From Cordylochernes scorpioides (lineage: Eukaryota; Arthropoda; Arachnida; Pseudoscorpiones; Chernetidae), in assembly GCA_030710605.1 (NCBI GenBank), contig CP092875.1:68586754-68650753 (forward strand): a DNA stretch of 64,000 nucleotides, in the 5' to 3' direction. The notes beneath the pieces are model-generated. The model saw nothing but the letters and a program-made list of their open reading frames with translations. It did no database searches and was not told where the DNA came from. A program made the position numbers and the translations under genes. This document shows positions 11,946 through 23,559 of this stretch, piece after piece (position 1 is the stretch's first letter; each line of letters begins with the position of its first letter).

Positions 11946-12807
11946 ATTTATAATTCATTTTATAAAATAGATATATATATTTACAATAATTTAAAATAGA
12001 GAAATACAATATTTTCAGAAATAGATTACAATAATTCAGAAAAGGGGCATATGTACATAGGTGAATGGGGATTTAAAAAAATGTTCAGAATACAGACTTA
12101 GCATGAATCGTGGAATATATTTACCGGATTTATGGAATATGTTGATATATAGTCTTTATAATATTTATTTGTTTGCTTTGTTAATATGATATTTAATTTG
12201 CAAAATTTTATTATATTTATATTCTTTTGTTGTTGACACAATATCGTGTCGTATTTTGTCTCTCTTGATATTCTAATTGTTTTTAATTCTTTTAGAAAGT
12301 TTAAAAACGAATAAATAAATATATATATACATATATTTGTGTTTACATATTTACAAAACTAATATCCCAAAGTGGTGACATAATAGAATTGATAATTTAA
12401 TATTTATAGGCTGAAGTAATTAATATTTTTGTTAAATCAAACTGTCCATTTCAACATTGGATTCTTCCAAAAACATCTTCCGTTTTCAATTGATATGGTT
12501 TTGCTAAGAGGTTTTAAAATTATGAAAAGATGTTGAAGAATATTATATGAAAGCATCATATTATGGATTTTTATATTTTGAATTTGTCTACATTTATATA
12601 AACTTTTAAGATTGAATATTTCTATTGCTATTAAAATTTCAAGTCTTATTTTGCTATGCAATTTGCATTATTTCAAAATCTTGATATCCGAATATATTGG
12701 AATGATGATTTACTTCTTATCGACGACCAACCTGGCTTTGTAATTTTGGTCATCGAGAAATCTGCGTCTGAATTACTCGATATCTATTATACATTGTTTG
12801 AAAGATC
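11946..12807. other. AT-rich sequence up to the gap, no gene seen
   Basis: The region is AT-rich. The open stretches (12437-12661 minus, 12656-12807 plus) have no recognisable motif. It ends in AAAGATC directly at the N block. Confidence 0.5.
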
Positions 12808-12907
12808 NNNNNNNNNNNNNNNNNNNNNNNNNNNNNNNNNNNNNNNNNNNNNNNNNNNNNNNNNNNNNNNNNNNNNNNNNNNNNNNNNNNNNNNNNNNNN
12901 NNNNNNN
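12808..12907. other. Assembly gap (100 N)
   Basis: Exactly 100 N, a common placeholder for a gap of unknown length. It falls precisely at the inner edge of the right arm of the inverted duplication. Confidence 0.99.
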
Positions 12908-13609
12908 GTTTATTTTAAGGGCTATTCCATGTTTTGAAGTGACATAAGAAATAGAAGATAGAGGAATTCGTTGCCCTTTGAGCCCGTAGGCGAAAAATGA
13001 AATTTGCCATGTAAAATTGTATTTTTGGGAGAGAGACAACAGCGTTGGTGGCAACTTTATTTTATATTCAAAATACCCTTGTTTTGTAAACATCCATAAG
13101 CATAAGTTTAATTACTAACTTTTTTATTTAAAAAAATCTATCGTTTGTAACTTTTTAAACTTTGTTGACATATATATATTGTTGCATCATGATTGATGCG
13201 CGTATTTCAAAAATTATTTATAGTGTTATTTTTAATATATTTAAAATTTATATTATATATTTATTTGTTCTTATAGAACAGATTATTACTATGGAATATT
13301 ATGTACTATAAAACATTTGTATTTAGATACACTGACTACAGAACCTGCTTTAAACTTTGATGTGATAAATAAAGAGATATTCTAGGTGCTACCTAAAAAT
13401 ATAGTTGTCTTTTATTATTGACTGGTTTAACCTTGTAGGATGGTTGAGAAACGTTCTGAAAAGATGCAAGATGCGTCTGAGGAGAGAATCAAGACTGAAG
13501 AATCTGCCAAACCGCAGCCTGGTGCAACAATACACAATAATATATAAATAGAAAGAATAATAGAATTAATAAAGTTGAAGGGAAAGTATATTTGGACTAT
13601 ATTTTAAGA

Positions 13610-14392
13610 TATCAAGATGATTATTTTAAATCTTTATTAACGTAATCTCGAGATTTCGGGCATTTCTACCCTTCTATAGAGGAGTACATAAAAACATATA
13701 AACGCCGTTAAGATGCTGATTTATACTTTAAATGTATTTATATATCAGTTAGCATCTTAACGGCGTCTTTATACGTTTTTATGTACTCCTGTAGATGGGC
13801 AGAAATTTCCAAAAGTTCGAGATTACGTCAATAATGTTGCGTTGTTGGTTAACAAAGAATAACTTCCGTGGGTACAAAGGATCTTTAGGACTTTATTTAA
13901 GCCTAATCGATAAAATAATTACTGAAGAGTGCAAAAATAAAACACAATAAAGAACACAGCAGTTACAAACTCTTCAACTGCAGCACGGTGAGGGAAAGCA
14001 GGAGCAGAACAGGAGACAGAAGTTCGTAGAACCTTCTTGAATCTTCCAGGAAGTACACCAGCGTCGGCGGTAAGCAGCAGTCCGACCTCTTGAGAAAGCA
14101 GCTTGCTTGGAGTACACCACGTAGCTTCGTTCTTCGACCTCTTTTTCTTATCTTTCTTCCCCCCTGGAATGAGTTTCTCATCCCCATGTATCCCGGAGAG
14201 AGCTTTCCAGAACAGTCATGGTTGGTTAACCAATCAGAAAGCCGCCAGCACCGAGCATTGCGCAATCGCTATAGATTGGCCAATCAGTTGCCTTACGCTT
14301 TTTCTACATTATTCTTAAATGTTCTAGAATATTCTCTCTCCATCTGGAATGTGCTTTTATTTCTACGTAACAATAAAGATAAAAGAAACACA
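13610..14392. repeat. Foldback element interrupted by a solo LTR
   Basis: This is the mirror copy of 4536-5800. Its inverted arms (CTCGAGATTTCGGG..., GTACATAAAAAC, AAACGCCGTT/AACGGCGTCT) are continuous here, showing the empty LINE target near 13690-13790. The far arm is split at ATAA by the LTR. Confidence 0.85.
13835..14372 (-). mobile_element. Solo LTR of a retrotransposon
   Basis: This is a 538-bp insert beginning TGTTGCG and ending ACGTAACA (TG...CA), flanked by the 4-bp duplication ATAA (13831-13834 and 14373-14376). The undisturbed site survives in the left arm. On the minus strand an AATAAA lies about 100 bp before the end, so that orientation is preferred. There is no internal domain, so it is presumably the product of LTR-LTR recombination. 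A Gypsy-type origin is inferred from the 4-bp duplication only. Confidence 0.75.
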
Positions 14393-14786
14393 TCCCCAGA
14401 AATCTGTAGCATTATTTAATTAATATCTAGGAGATTAAAATCAATTGATAAAACATTTTTTCAATGTCTTTATATCGACGTGAGATTACAAAAAATATTT
14501 GCTTTTCAAAAGCGAATAAATATTCGTTTCATCACATTTTCGGTCTATAAATAAATCACTAACACTAGCTAGAATGGTATGGGAAACGGAGAAGAGTGCA
14601 GGTATATTATCAGATGAGATGAATAACGTATAACAGCATTATGAAAGAGGCATCTCCTTATCGTTCAACTGAAAGTTGCTGATGGCTTGCGCCATCTATC
14701 TGAATAAAAATATCAACTATTCTCGTTGATAATCAATTATTCCAGAATTGACCAAATACTCATTCTTGATCAATCAAGAAAAGCTA

Positions 14787-14828
14787 ACCACGGAAGCGTT
14801 TCGGGCTATTGGTCCTCATCAGCGTGGT
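14787..14828 (-). ncRNA. Hammerhead ribozyme, probably inactivated
   Basis: This is the mirror of 4109-4150. Stem I (ACCACG/CGTGGT), CTGATGA and GAAA are intact. Stem II carries a GGGC to GGAC change that mispairs with GCCC. The cleavage triplet is TTC instead of GTC, which removes the C-G pair of the already minimal stem III. Cleavage should be weak or absent. Confidence 0.7.
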
Positions 14829-15929
14829 AAACGGTATTGTTGAGTTAGGTTAGGCTAGACTATTCGAATCTACTTGGCTTGAACACTGGCCATCACTGAC
14901 ATGTCGAACGCCCTAAGATTGAAATTATAGGCGAGATCATATGGCAGGAACGTGTGTGTGATAGAGCGAAAGTAAGTGTTGAGCACAACGTTGCTACTCA
15001 CGGACTGAATTCTAAGTAGTCCTACAAGAGGATATCTAGACAGGTAACCGAGGTAAACTCAAATTTTGTTCCATCTTCATAGGTTCACAGCATCAATAGT
15101 TCCAGCAGGATGAGTGATGGCTCCATAACTTGTCCGAAGTATTTGAGAGACCAGCTGGATGTAGGGTAGATTTTCTCCATGTTCAGCAAGTCTCAGAGGT
15201 AGTGCTAGACGTGGTTAAGATTGGCTGCAAGCACACCCAGATAGCCATTGTTGTAGCTATCAACAATTAGGGATGCCAAGCGACAAGATATAGCTTAAAC
15301 TCTCACTTTTTTCCTTCATAAAAACGGTTTCATAGCTTTCTATATATTTTAAACGGATTAAAAAGATAAATCACACCATTTTAAAGAAAGGAAAATTGAA
15401 TAAAATAATATTATTGCATGAATATTTACCTAAAAAATAGATAATAACTTTATATTCTACATCCTTTCAATGCGTATGCACATTCAAGGCTCCTCGTACT
15501 AAATTTTCTTATTTACCGCACCAAATATTTAGAGATATTTTTGTCGATTAATCAAGTGAGGGATTAGTTAGATAATTCTGTTAAATTGTTAAAAGGTAAT
15601 AAGTAAATAAATTAAGCATTATGAAAGGAGGTATCGTCGAGATGTTTCGAACAATAACGTGCTTCACAATAGTGTGTAATACGAATAAAAGAAACTAGAA
15701 GAGAAAAAGAAATGATATACATATACATGTAGTCATTTGTATAAGTAGAAATATTTTTTCACAAGATTGATTATTATTTTAATTTTAGTGGAGACATTTT
15801 TTTGCATGCAATTTGTTGTGAATTAAAAAGAGAAGGATAAATAAGAGGAATCTAGAATAATAGAAATTATGAGAGTTTTTCAATCACCGTAGAAGAAAGA
15901 AAGAATGAAATTCAGGATTAAGAGGTGAG

Positions 15930-16440
15930 ATTTCTATGGGTGGGGAACAGATTGGGTGCTGTTTTGATTAAATATGTGACGGTATTGTGAAGGAAGGTCA
16001 ATTTTGTGGTTAATACTGTTGAGTTGGATTGAGGTGAAGACTTCAAAGAAGATATACTGTTGTTTGTTTTTTATATTGGTATAATGTGCTATGGTTTGGT
16101 ATAAGTTAAATGTGTGGCCTGTACTGAGAAAATGCTAATAAATTTGGGATCTGGTGTCTTTATTGTTGATACATCTGATATTCTGTTAGACGGATGGAGA
16201 TGGAGCGGTCAGTTTCGCCAACATATAAGGCGTTACAGTTATTGCATTCAACTAAGTATATGAAGACAGTTTGAAGGAGTGGATCATGATGGAAATTTCT
16301 TGAAATGGAGTTTCTAAGTCTATGGCCAATGTTTGGGAGGTTATTAAAATATATACTGATATACCATGCTTTTTAAGAGTTTTAGATATTGTAATGTTGA
16401 TAGAAGAGTATGGTTTTAGCATATTGACCTGTATATATGG
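15930..16440 (-). pseudogene. Penelope-like GIY-YIG remnant, right arm
   Basis: This is the mirror of 2290-2790. It retains 9 bp lost from the left copy, so the minus strand reads ECNNCNALYVGETDRS, with the C-x2-C pair that precedes the endonuclease in this group. Stops and frame changes lie on both sides. It is less degraded than the left copy but still dead. Confidence 0.75.
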
Positions 16441-16790
16441 GGACGGTTAGGAATATTCAGGTTGAAAGTGTGTCTATGGATGAAATGCTTAGGATAACTC
16501 TTGGTGCCTAAGCCGTTCCTCACGCCTCCAAAGAAAGATGCAAAGCTACTAGTGACAGAGTTCCAAGACTCTAAGGGAATCCTTGACAGAAACACGTTAG
16601 ATCCATATCACTATCTACAATATTTTCAAGCTGTGGGTCACAGCTCCAATAGGAAAGGAACTATGTAGCAAATTATTCATTAAATTGATAAATTTTGCCT
16701 TCTATCGTTAAATTTTGCAACAAATATATTTACTTGCTATGTGTTTCTTTTAAATATCATCATCAAATATTATCTCTACAGACCTTAATG

Positions 16791-16923
16791 CAATGATATA
16801 AGTTACTGAATGAGAGGGCTTGGTTCATCAGGAATGAACCACGCCAAATATTTTGGCGAAACCGCTGAAAGGGTTCACTCCTGATGAGCCAAGACCTCTC
16901 ATTCAGTAACTTATATCATCGCA
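16791..16923. repeat. Foldback element, right-arm copy
   Basis: This is the reverse complement of 1794-1926 with essentially no change, so the palindromic structure is kept. Confidence 0.85.
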
Positions 16924-17706
16924 GTAAATTTATTTATTGCGAATTATTTTATGTACTTATAATTAATTTTGATATTTGAATTTTTCTACTTGGTAAACTT
17001 CCATATATCATTGATTATCTTATATTCATTCATTTTAATTTGTTTTGGATCATAAATACATTCCCGTATCAGTATGAAGTTTGTATTTCCTAAATATTCG
17101 CGTGACAATTTGTTAAACATTTTGTAAGGATATTAAAATATAACGCCTGATCCGTGCAAATAATCCTTAATATAGTCTTTTGGGAAACATATTTCACAGG
17201 CGTTCTGATATAGTTTTATTTGATACATATATAAATGCATATCATTAAATTTTAGCATTTTCATCATTATTTTTCTTTTTTTTTTTTAATCAGCCGGGTA
17301 CAATCATCATTGGCAGCAGTACATTTCTTGTGTTTTACTCTCCCTTTCCACATTCCTCAACTTACCTACCCCTCCCTTCTAGTCTGAACTAATGATGCAG
17401 TCGGAACATCTTGAACGTTCTGTTAATGTAAACAGTACCTCACTAACACAAGTTCGTACTGCATTACAGAAATCAAAAAGATGCTTCTTTGCAGGAACAT
17501 ACTCAGACATCCGCTATATCCTCATCAACCCTTTGCATCATCTTATATTCCTAGTTCAACCTAATAGATTTATGGTTTTCTTTTATTAGTTTTATTCATT
17601 TAATAAATTATTACTTTTCCTTTTTCTGTAAATGCACCTTTACGGCATTTCTCATTACACCTTGTATGTTTTCTCAATTTTTATCATTCCTTCTTGTATG
17701 TTTCTC

Positions 17707-18173
17707 TTTTATCTGTCTTTCCTTTATGCCTGACCAAACCATTCATTGGAACGCCATGAAACTTTGGGAAGTTATTTTGTATAGTACTGGGAAGGTTTCT
17801 AGCAAATAAAATTTTTGAAATAACTATTCGCCTAAAAATAATCAAGATAAATATTCTAATTTATCTTTTATAATTTAACAATCTGCTCTAAATATTATCA
17901 TGATGATACGATGATTTTGTAATGTAGAAAATTAGGAAAGACAAAAATCAGGATGACACGGCAATTTATTTGAGACAAGAATAATGATACAATTTCAAGG
18001 CAAGATACTATTCCTTTAACTTACAATTACCGAGGGAACCAATTATTATTGATTTTATTCAACTTATCGAGTATTTTTCAAGGGACCGGGAAAAAATGTT
18101 CACTTTATCGAGAGATTCGTTAGACAAACCTTTACTCGGGTAAAACCCGGGCGAAGCCGGGTACGTCCGCTAG
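17707..18173 (+). mobile_element. Non-autonomous Helitron, family 1, right-arm copy
   Basis: This is the mirror of 544-1010. The 3' hairpin and CTAG terminus (18170-18173) are intact. Confidence 0.75.
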
Positions 18174-18729
18174 TGTACTATATATTATTAATACGACATT
18201 ATTAATATATTTTATCTTTTTATCCTCATAGAAAAATAATGAATTTTTAATAATTTGTTCCTAAATTATTTCTTTTTATTTTATAATATAAGTTTGTGTG
18301 TGTGTGTTATGTTATTATCCAATTCATTTGATTTTCCCCAAACAAACCTTCTGGGGGGCACATTCTATAGTATATATTTTGAGATAATTGTAATATAATA
18401 ATATTACTAGTATTGTGTGTATGTGTGTTTTTTTAATCAGCTTAGTTAAATTCATGTAATAGATTCACCTATTAAAGTGTACTCTGCCCCTATCTGTTAT
18501 CACCACCCATATTTCGTACGAAACGCCATAACTTTATTAAAATAATATGTAGCATCTTTTTTATTTAATCTATGTTAGATCATACCTAGGATAGGTTTGG
18601 TTTGATTTACAATGTAAGATGCAATAAATTTTCAATATGTTTCCCCTCATTAACTGTGTAATATTATTATATTCAAACTCAAAATGATGACGTCATAATT
18701 AAAAATGCAAAAAGAAGACGTGGCTACGT

Positions 18730-19500
18730 GGCAAAGTTGGTCGAGGTAATGGCCACCGACCAAATAGACAGTTAGACGGAATCCGCGTGAGTCCAGGCCA
18801 GCAATAGAGAGACCGCGGACAAAGGGGGACCACCGAGCAATGGTTCGTTCTATAATTTAACTTAGGTACTGGTCTTGAATCGAGGTTCCATGTCCTGGGG
18901 TGATTTTGTCTTTTTCCAGGATATGTCAAACCGGGAATCTGGGCGGTTCCTCCATCCACCGATTTTTTTGCCGATGTTGACTTGTATTCCTGACGCAGGC
19001 CTGAAGTCATAAAATATTTTCGTAATGAGCTCTGAGATTAGCTTAACTATATCGTCAGCGTACACCAGAACATTATTTCGGCCAAGCAGCTGCTCCAGAC
19101 GAAGAGGATGGCCCTGTAGAGATGGTGAAGAGTGTGGCGCTCGAAGCGCAGCCCTACTTCACACCGTTGATAAATAGAACAAAGGAGCTCTTTCCGAGCT
19201 GTCGATTCTAGCCGTCGCCTTTGCCTCAGCGTAGAGTAGGATCACTTATCCCACGGAGACAGACCGATGGACATCAGAAAGCTCGATCCAGCTGGTCAAA
19301 ATCAGATTCCAGTCAGTTACGATGACTGCCAGCGACTTGTATTCCATGCAAACTGAGGCGACCTTATCAGAGACGCTGGAAGTATTTCAGGACGGTATTC
19401 TTCCTGGAACAGCGTACTGACACTCAGGCTCTATGTTCCGGAGATAAGCCACAATCGAAGAACCCAGTGGAGTGTCGCAGGTAGCGACGTAGCTTCAGAG
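18730..19500 (-). pseudogene. LINE reverse transcriptase fragment
   Basis: On the minus strand near 19065-18950 the sequence reads LVYADDIVKLISELI, then SGIQVNIGKKIGGW. This is the catalytic F/YxDD box followed by the downstream SG(L/I)xVNxxKT-like motif of non-LTR reverse transcriptases. The segment is clearly more GC-rich than its surroundings. Further parts of the palm and thumb lie in other frames, with stops. No 3' tail or duplication was found, so it is an internal fragment. Confidence 0.65.
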
Positions 19501-19639
19501 CTCCAAGAACCTAGGTTATATCTCTCTTTTAAAATATTTAATCTTAAATCTTCAAAATTTGTAACAAATAAATTTACTGGCAATGTGTTTCTTTTCAATA
19601 ATTACATCAAATATTATCTCTACAGACCTTACTGCAATG

Positions 19640-20035
19640 ATATAGGTTATTAAATTGGCTCATCGGTAGTGAATTCTCTCAGCGGTTTCGCCAAATTTCT
19701 AGACCGATCTACTATTGTATTGGATCGGTTTAGGATATTCCCTGCATTTTCTATGGAAGTCAGCTTAGGGGTGTTTAGTGAACCAATGGATTATAAATTT
19801 ACTTTACTTAAATCTTTAATTTAAATATACGTTTTTTTCTGCAGCCATAGAAGAATATGTCCATAGTTCTTTCGAAACACCAATTTAATGTACTCAATAG
19901 CAAATTTAAAGTATATAACAATTCAGTATAATACAATTTTGAGGCAATCTGGAAATTAAAATGGCGAAACCGCTGGAAGGGTTCCCCACTGATGAGCCAT
20001 GCCTTCCCCCTCTTTCAATTTTTATTCATTGCAGT
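19640..20035. repeat. Longer relative of the 1794-1926 foldback
   Basis: Left arm 19644-19697 and right arm 19961-20035 are inverted and share CTGCAATGAT, CTCATC and GCGGTTTCGCCA with the palindromes at 1794 and 16791. About 260 bp of unrelated AT-rich sequence forms the loop. It may be the longer ancestor of the near-perfect palindromes. Confidence 0.7.
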
Positions 20036-20116
20036 ATAGGGCGGTAGAAATATATTTTAAATATGTCTTTAAAAATGCGATTAAAATGTATTTCTGATTT
20101 CTATATTTCAAAAATA

Positions 20117-20419
20117 GGGTCGGTGGAAGGATGGTCTAAACCGTTGGTTTTCGACCGCTACGACCCGGGTTCGATTCCCGCATCGGACTCTTTTTTTTTC
20201 TGATAAAAAGAAAATGCTCCAATGGCCCCCGATTCTTGCAAAAGTCCAACCTCACCAGAGAGTTCAATTATACAAACGGGGCTCTGGCACATTTGTAAGT
20301 GTAATGTCGAACTGCTTTTCACATGTGTAGACATATGGTGCACTTACAGTATTAGCAGTCGCCTACTTCTACCCACCATGATTATAATGGCCTGTACCAA
20401 GTGTACTAGGAATAATTTG
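20117..20419 (+). mobile_element. SINE (family B) with tRNA-like head
   Basis: The insert is flanked by a perfect 14-bp duplication, ATATTTCAAAAATA (20103-20116 and 20420-20433). It starts with a tRNA-like head (20119-20188) with a perfect B box, GGTTCGATTCC. A run of T follows, then a body of about 200 bp starting GCTCCAATGGCCCC. The same body occurs headless at 22791 and 31672. The T run after the head would terminate Pol III, so how a full-length copy was transcribed is unclear. Confidence 0.8.
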
Positions 20420-20445
20420 ATATTTCAAAAATACAACAAAAAAAA

Positions 20446-20518
20446 TGCCCCGTGTGAGGATCGAACTCACGACCTTCAGATTATGAGACTGACGCGCTAC
20501 CTACTGCGCTAACGAGGC
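20446..20518 (-). tRNA. tRNA-Met (CAT), elongator
   Basis: This is 73 nt with complete cloverleaf arms: acceptor GCCTCGT, A box TAGCGCAGTAGG, anticodon loop CTCATAA, B box GTTCGATCC and discriminator A. A T-rich Pol III terminator (T8) follows on the minus strand. No mutation relative to the window consensus, so it could be functional. Confidence 0.92.
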
Positions 20519-20864
20519 GTTGAGAATAAAGCCTCTTCTTCGCCAAAATTGAATATAAAATAAAGTTCTATCTATATTTATGGAAAAAAATAACAATATT
20601 TTAGGACGAATTTTTCTTTTTATAATTAAGCAAACCTTCTGCTGTTCTTTCTACGAATAAAAATATTATAAGGGCTTTGTTCATCATTGGTGAACCCATT
20701 CATAGATTTTGTGAATTTAAACTTGCAATGAAAAGGGAGGTTTCACTGTGGAAATTCATTTTATCAAAAAACCACTGGAATGTTTCACTACTTTCATAAA
20801 TGGATGGCACACTTTAACATTATATTTAGTTATTTTTCAGAGAAAAGTCGGTGTTTTACTCAAC

Positions 20865-20937
20865 GCCTCGTTAGCGCAGTAGGTAGCGCGTCAGTCTCAT
20901 AATCTGAAGGTCGTGAGTTCGATCCTCACACGGGGCA
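20865..20937 (+). tRNA. tRNA-Met (CAT), elongator
   Basis: Identical in sequence to the copy at 20446-20518 but in opposite orientation 346 bp away. It is followed by ATTTTTTTTTT, a strong Pol III terminator. The two genes diverge in orientation with different flanks, so only the tRNA portion is duplicated here. Confidence 0.92.
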
Positions 20938-21215
20938 ATTTTTTTTTTTGACAATTAAAATTATTTGCTTGAAAAATAGCGGACGTTATATTTTCATTGT
21001 TTAATTTACTCTTTGGTAAATGACTAACTATTTATATGTAGTTAAAAATTCGTCCATTCGTATATATAAGTACACAATCAAAAAATATTGTCACGTAGAA
21101 ATTAGGAAGTCCAACTTCAGAATTACACAGCAATTTATTCATTGTAGTAACATAAAGGTGACCCAGGCTCCTGGAGCAGACTTAAGTCTGGTCATCTACG
21201 GACAATGACTTTCCA
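20938..21215. other. AT-rich spacer, no gene seen
   Basis: A 62-codon plus-strand ORF (21020-21208) has no recognisable motif and is probably fortuitous. Confidence 0.5.
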
Positions 21216-21454
21216 TAATGGTTGCAAGGTTTTCCCACTATCTACTAAGTGCAATTCTCAGCCTGCAACCCCAAAACACATTACTGACTGTATTGACTCA
21301 TCCATTGATGAGCTCTACTCTTCCCCGGCAGACACTATCAAAAGTCTCAAGCTTTACAAGCTTGATACCTTAGTGTGATTGAGTGGAGATAAGAAAGAGA
21401 AAGAAGAAAGCTCCTGGAGCGTTTTTTATGGCAAGAACAACAACAACATCCACC
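21216..21454 (+). mobile_element. 5'-truncated LINE, ORF2 C-terminus and tail
   Basis: The plus strand reads KCNSQPATPKHITDC, then SLKLYKLDTLV and a stop at 21376-21378. This is the C-x-...-H-x4-C zinc-knuckle end of LINE ORF2. A short 3' UTR follows and ends in (AAC)n at 21438-21452. It belongs to a different subfamily from the copy at 4621. Confidence 0.7.
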
Positions 21455-22420
21455 CAAAATTTGGACGTGTTACACTTACATCACCCGCTCAAATCCATCT
21501 GGGGACTTTTCCAGCTGAAGAAGGTTTAGTGATGGATCTGGAAGAGAGAACAAGCCGAGAGGTGAGTCCCGGATATGTATAGGCTATAGAGAGCTACTAT
21601 AGTGAGCAGATAGTTAAAAAAAGGTTATGAAAGTATAAATTGGAAGGTCATTTGAGTTATAATACAGTTACAAGTTCATGGGCAGCCAGGGGAATGATGG
21701 GAGGGTTTAATTATTTTATTTATTTACTTATTTATTTATTTGTTTTTATAATATGTTTATGGCTAAAATTACGACCATATTACCTCTAGAGTTTTTTTTT
21801 TATTATTTTTTTTCCCAAGGACTGAAAATGGAAGGGATTGCAAAGGAGACTATAAACAGTTAGGGAAGGCATCATTATGTTAAAAGAAAGAAAGTAATTT
21901 AATGGAGGAACATATGCGGTTGCAGTAGGCAAAACAAAAATGATCTTAGATACACATTTAGGAAAGATGTAGAGGAATTGAAGTTTTAGGTAGAGTAAGA
22001 TCAGTTTAAAATTTAGGTTGAGATCGAAGCTGTTATATTGGAGGGGACAAATCTCCCGCTGTCATGTGTAAATCTTAAAATTAATTTCCAAAGTTTGTTA
22101 TAGCAAGAACAAATCAACATTTATAAAATACCTGAGAGGCAATGAGGCAAAAGTTTACAGAGTGTCAAAATATAAATACCATAATTAATAATTTGATAAT
22201 AAAATAATACATATTTAATTAAAAAGGCATCTATTGGATCAAAATATTATTTATTTTACCACAATATTTCAGTTGGCTGAACGCCAACCTTTATTAAGGT
22301 GTAATAACATATTTAATGTGTGTCAACATCAAATTCAGCGCCACATAACGACATAAATCCATCGTAGCTTTAGGAATTTTTAAAATACTTCCGGGTTCTG
22401 CTGGAGGGTATGTTTGTCCA
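21455..22420. other. No certain gene; poly-T and AT-rich tracts
   Basis: An ORF continues from the LINE tail to 21582 and crosses AGGTGAGT, a good splice-donor match, but no exon partner could be found. The rest is AT-rich. A hairpin motif, GTTGGCTGAACGCCAAC (22272-22288), recurs at 46598 and 60440. Confidence 0.4.
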
Positions 22421-22600
22421 AAAGAGTCGGTGGATGAGTGGGTAAAACCCTCGATTCCCAACAGCCATGAACCGGGATCTATTCCAGCATTGGACACTTT
22501 GTTTTAACATGTGAATAACCTTCACATATTATTCATTGTTGTAAATATCATAAACTAGGTTTCTCTTTTTGAGCGGTACCTAATAAAGTGATTTTGAAAC
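22421..22600 (+). mobile_element. tRNA-derived SINE (family A)
   Basis: A tRNA-like head (GTCGGTGGATGAGTGGGTAA, decayed B box) is followed by an unrelated body ending GAGCGGTACCTAATAAAGTG. The same head and body occur reversed at 45196-45384, and the tail alone at 29030-29115. Flanks TTTGTCCAAAA and TTTGCCCAAAA are a probable mutated target duplication. The head resembles a Ser/Leu-type D arm (GAGTGG), but the isotype is not assignable. Confidence 0.75.
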
Positions 22601-22790
22601 GTTTGCCCAAAAATATAGTTTCAAAAAAAAAGTAAATTATTTTTGTATAGAATTATGATTCTTAACTAGCTGAATGACACAAGACAATCCTCGGGATTTA
22701 CTCGAATGAATATTTATCCGAGTTTATCTGTATAAAATGGAATGACATGTTTTATATACATAACAAATTAATACAAATCAAAATTAATAC

Positions 22791-22996
22791 ATGCTCCAAT
22801 GGTCCCCGATCCTTGAAAAAGTCCAACCCCACCAGCGAGTACAAGTAACCAAAACGGGGCTCTGACACATTTGTAAGTGCAAAGTCGAACTGCTTTTCAC
22901 ATATAGTAGACATGTGGTGCACTTAGAGTAAAAGCAGTCGCTAACTACCCACCATGATTATCATGGCCTGTACAACGTGTACTAGGTAATGCAAAA
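22791..22996 (+). mobile_element. SINE family B body, headless copy
   Basis: This carries the roughly 200-bp body of the 20117 element (GCTCCAATGG to GTGTACTAGG), then an A-rich tail, flanked by AAATTAATACA on both sides. It lacks the tRNA-like head and starts at the same base of the body as the copy at 31672. Confidence 0.8.
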
Positions 22997-23246
22997 AAAA
23001 AATTAATACAAATTTATGATTGAATACTCTTCCTTATAAATCTTATCATTATTTATTCATGCTTTTAAATATCTCTTATATATATAATACACTAACAGAT
23101 TTTCATTTATAAATTTTACAGTCATCTCCTCTAAAGATATGGACTATACATACCGATCTCTCTATATTAACATATTTCTTTAAAACTATTCCTAATGTTA
23201 ATGATCACAAAATAATGATAATAAAGTTTTATTAATATAGATGGAA

Positions 23247-23553
23247 ATTTTGCCGGGAGGAAATTGATCTAAAGAGAAAAGGGTCGCCTCTCCCGTCAAA
23301 ATAGACGTCTAAAACCAGACGCCATCTATTGACCGTCGCTGCAACTAGTGGCCTCGGGTCGGTGACAAAGCCACAACACCAGCTTTGGCAAACCCGATAC
23401 AATGGTCTCTAGGTGGACGCTTTTCAGTTTGCCAAAACTGGCGTTGTGTCTTTGTCACCGACCCGAGGCCACTAGTTGCGGCGACGGTCAATAGATGGCG
23501 TCTGGTTTTAGACGTCTATTTTGCCCGGAGAGGCGACCTTTGTCTCTTTAGAA
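23247..23553. repeat. Foldback MITE, 300-bp hairpin
   Basis: Arms of about 125 bp are inverted and nearly identical, for example AGACGTCTAAAACCAGACGC and its inverse, and CTAGTGGCCTCGGGTCGGTG and its inverse, with a loop near 23385-23425. It is GC-rich compared with its flanks. AAGTTTTATTAA occurs on both sides (23224 and 23555), a possible target duplication. Confidence 0.8.
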
Positions 23554-23559
23554 AGTTTT

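Larger units (their letters stand above)
12908..18716. repeat. Right arm of the giant inverted duplication
   Basis: This is the reverse complement of 1-6505. It lacks the left arm's LINE and MITE and has its own 538-bp solo LTR. The outer part (about 16.4-18.7 kb) matches the left arm almost perfectly. The inner part differs at several percent of sites with small indels. Sequence beyond 18716 has no counterpart in the window. Confidence 0.95.

Noticed and set aside
12801-12807. GATC directly at the gap as a proximity-ligation scaffolding mark
   Set aside because: One GATC at a contig edge is expected by chance often enough; read data are needed.
1-18716. Terminal inverted repeats of a Maverick/Polinton-type giant element
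   Set aside because: The spacer holds no polymerase B, integrase, ATPase or capsid-like gene, and the arms consist of ordinary transposable elements.
21379-21582. Possible host exon ending at AGGTGAGT
   Set aside because: The frame starts in a LINE 3' UTR and no acceptor or second exon could be tied to it; kept only as a note.
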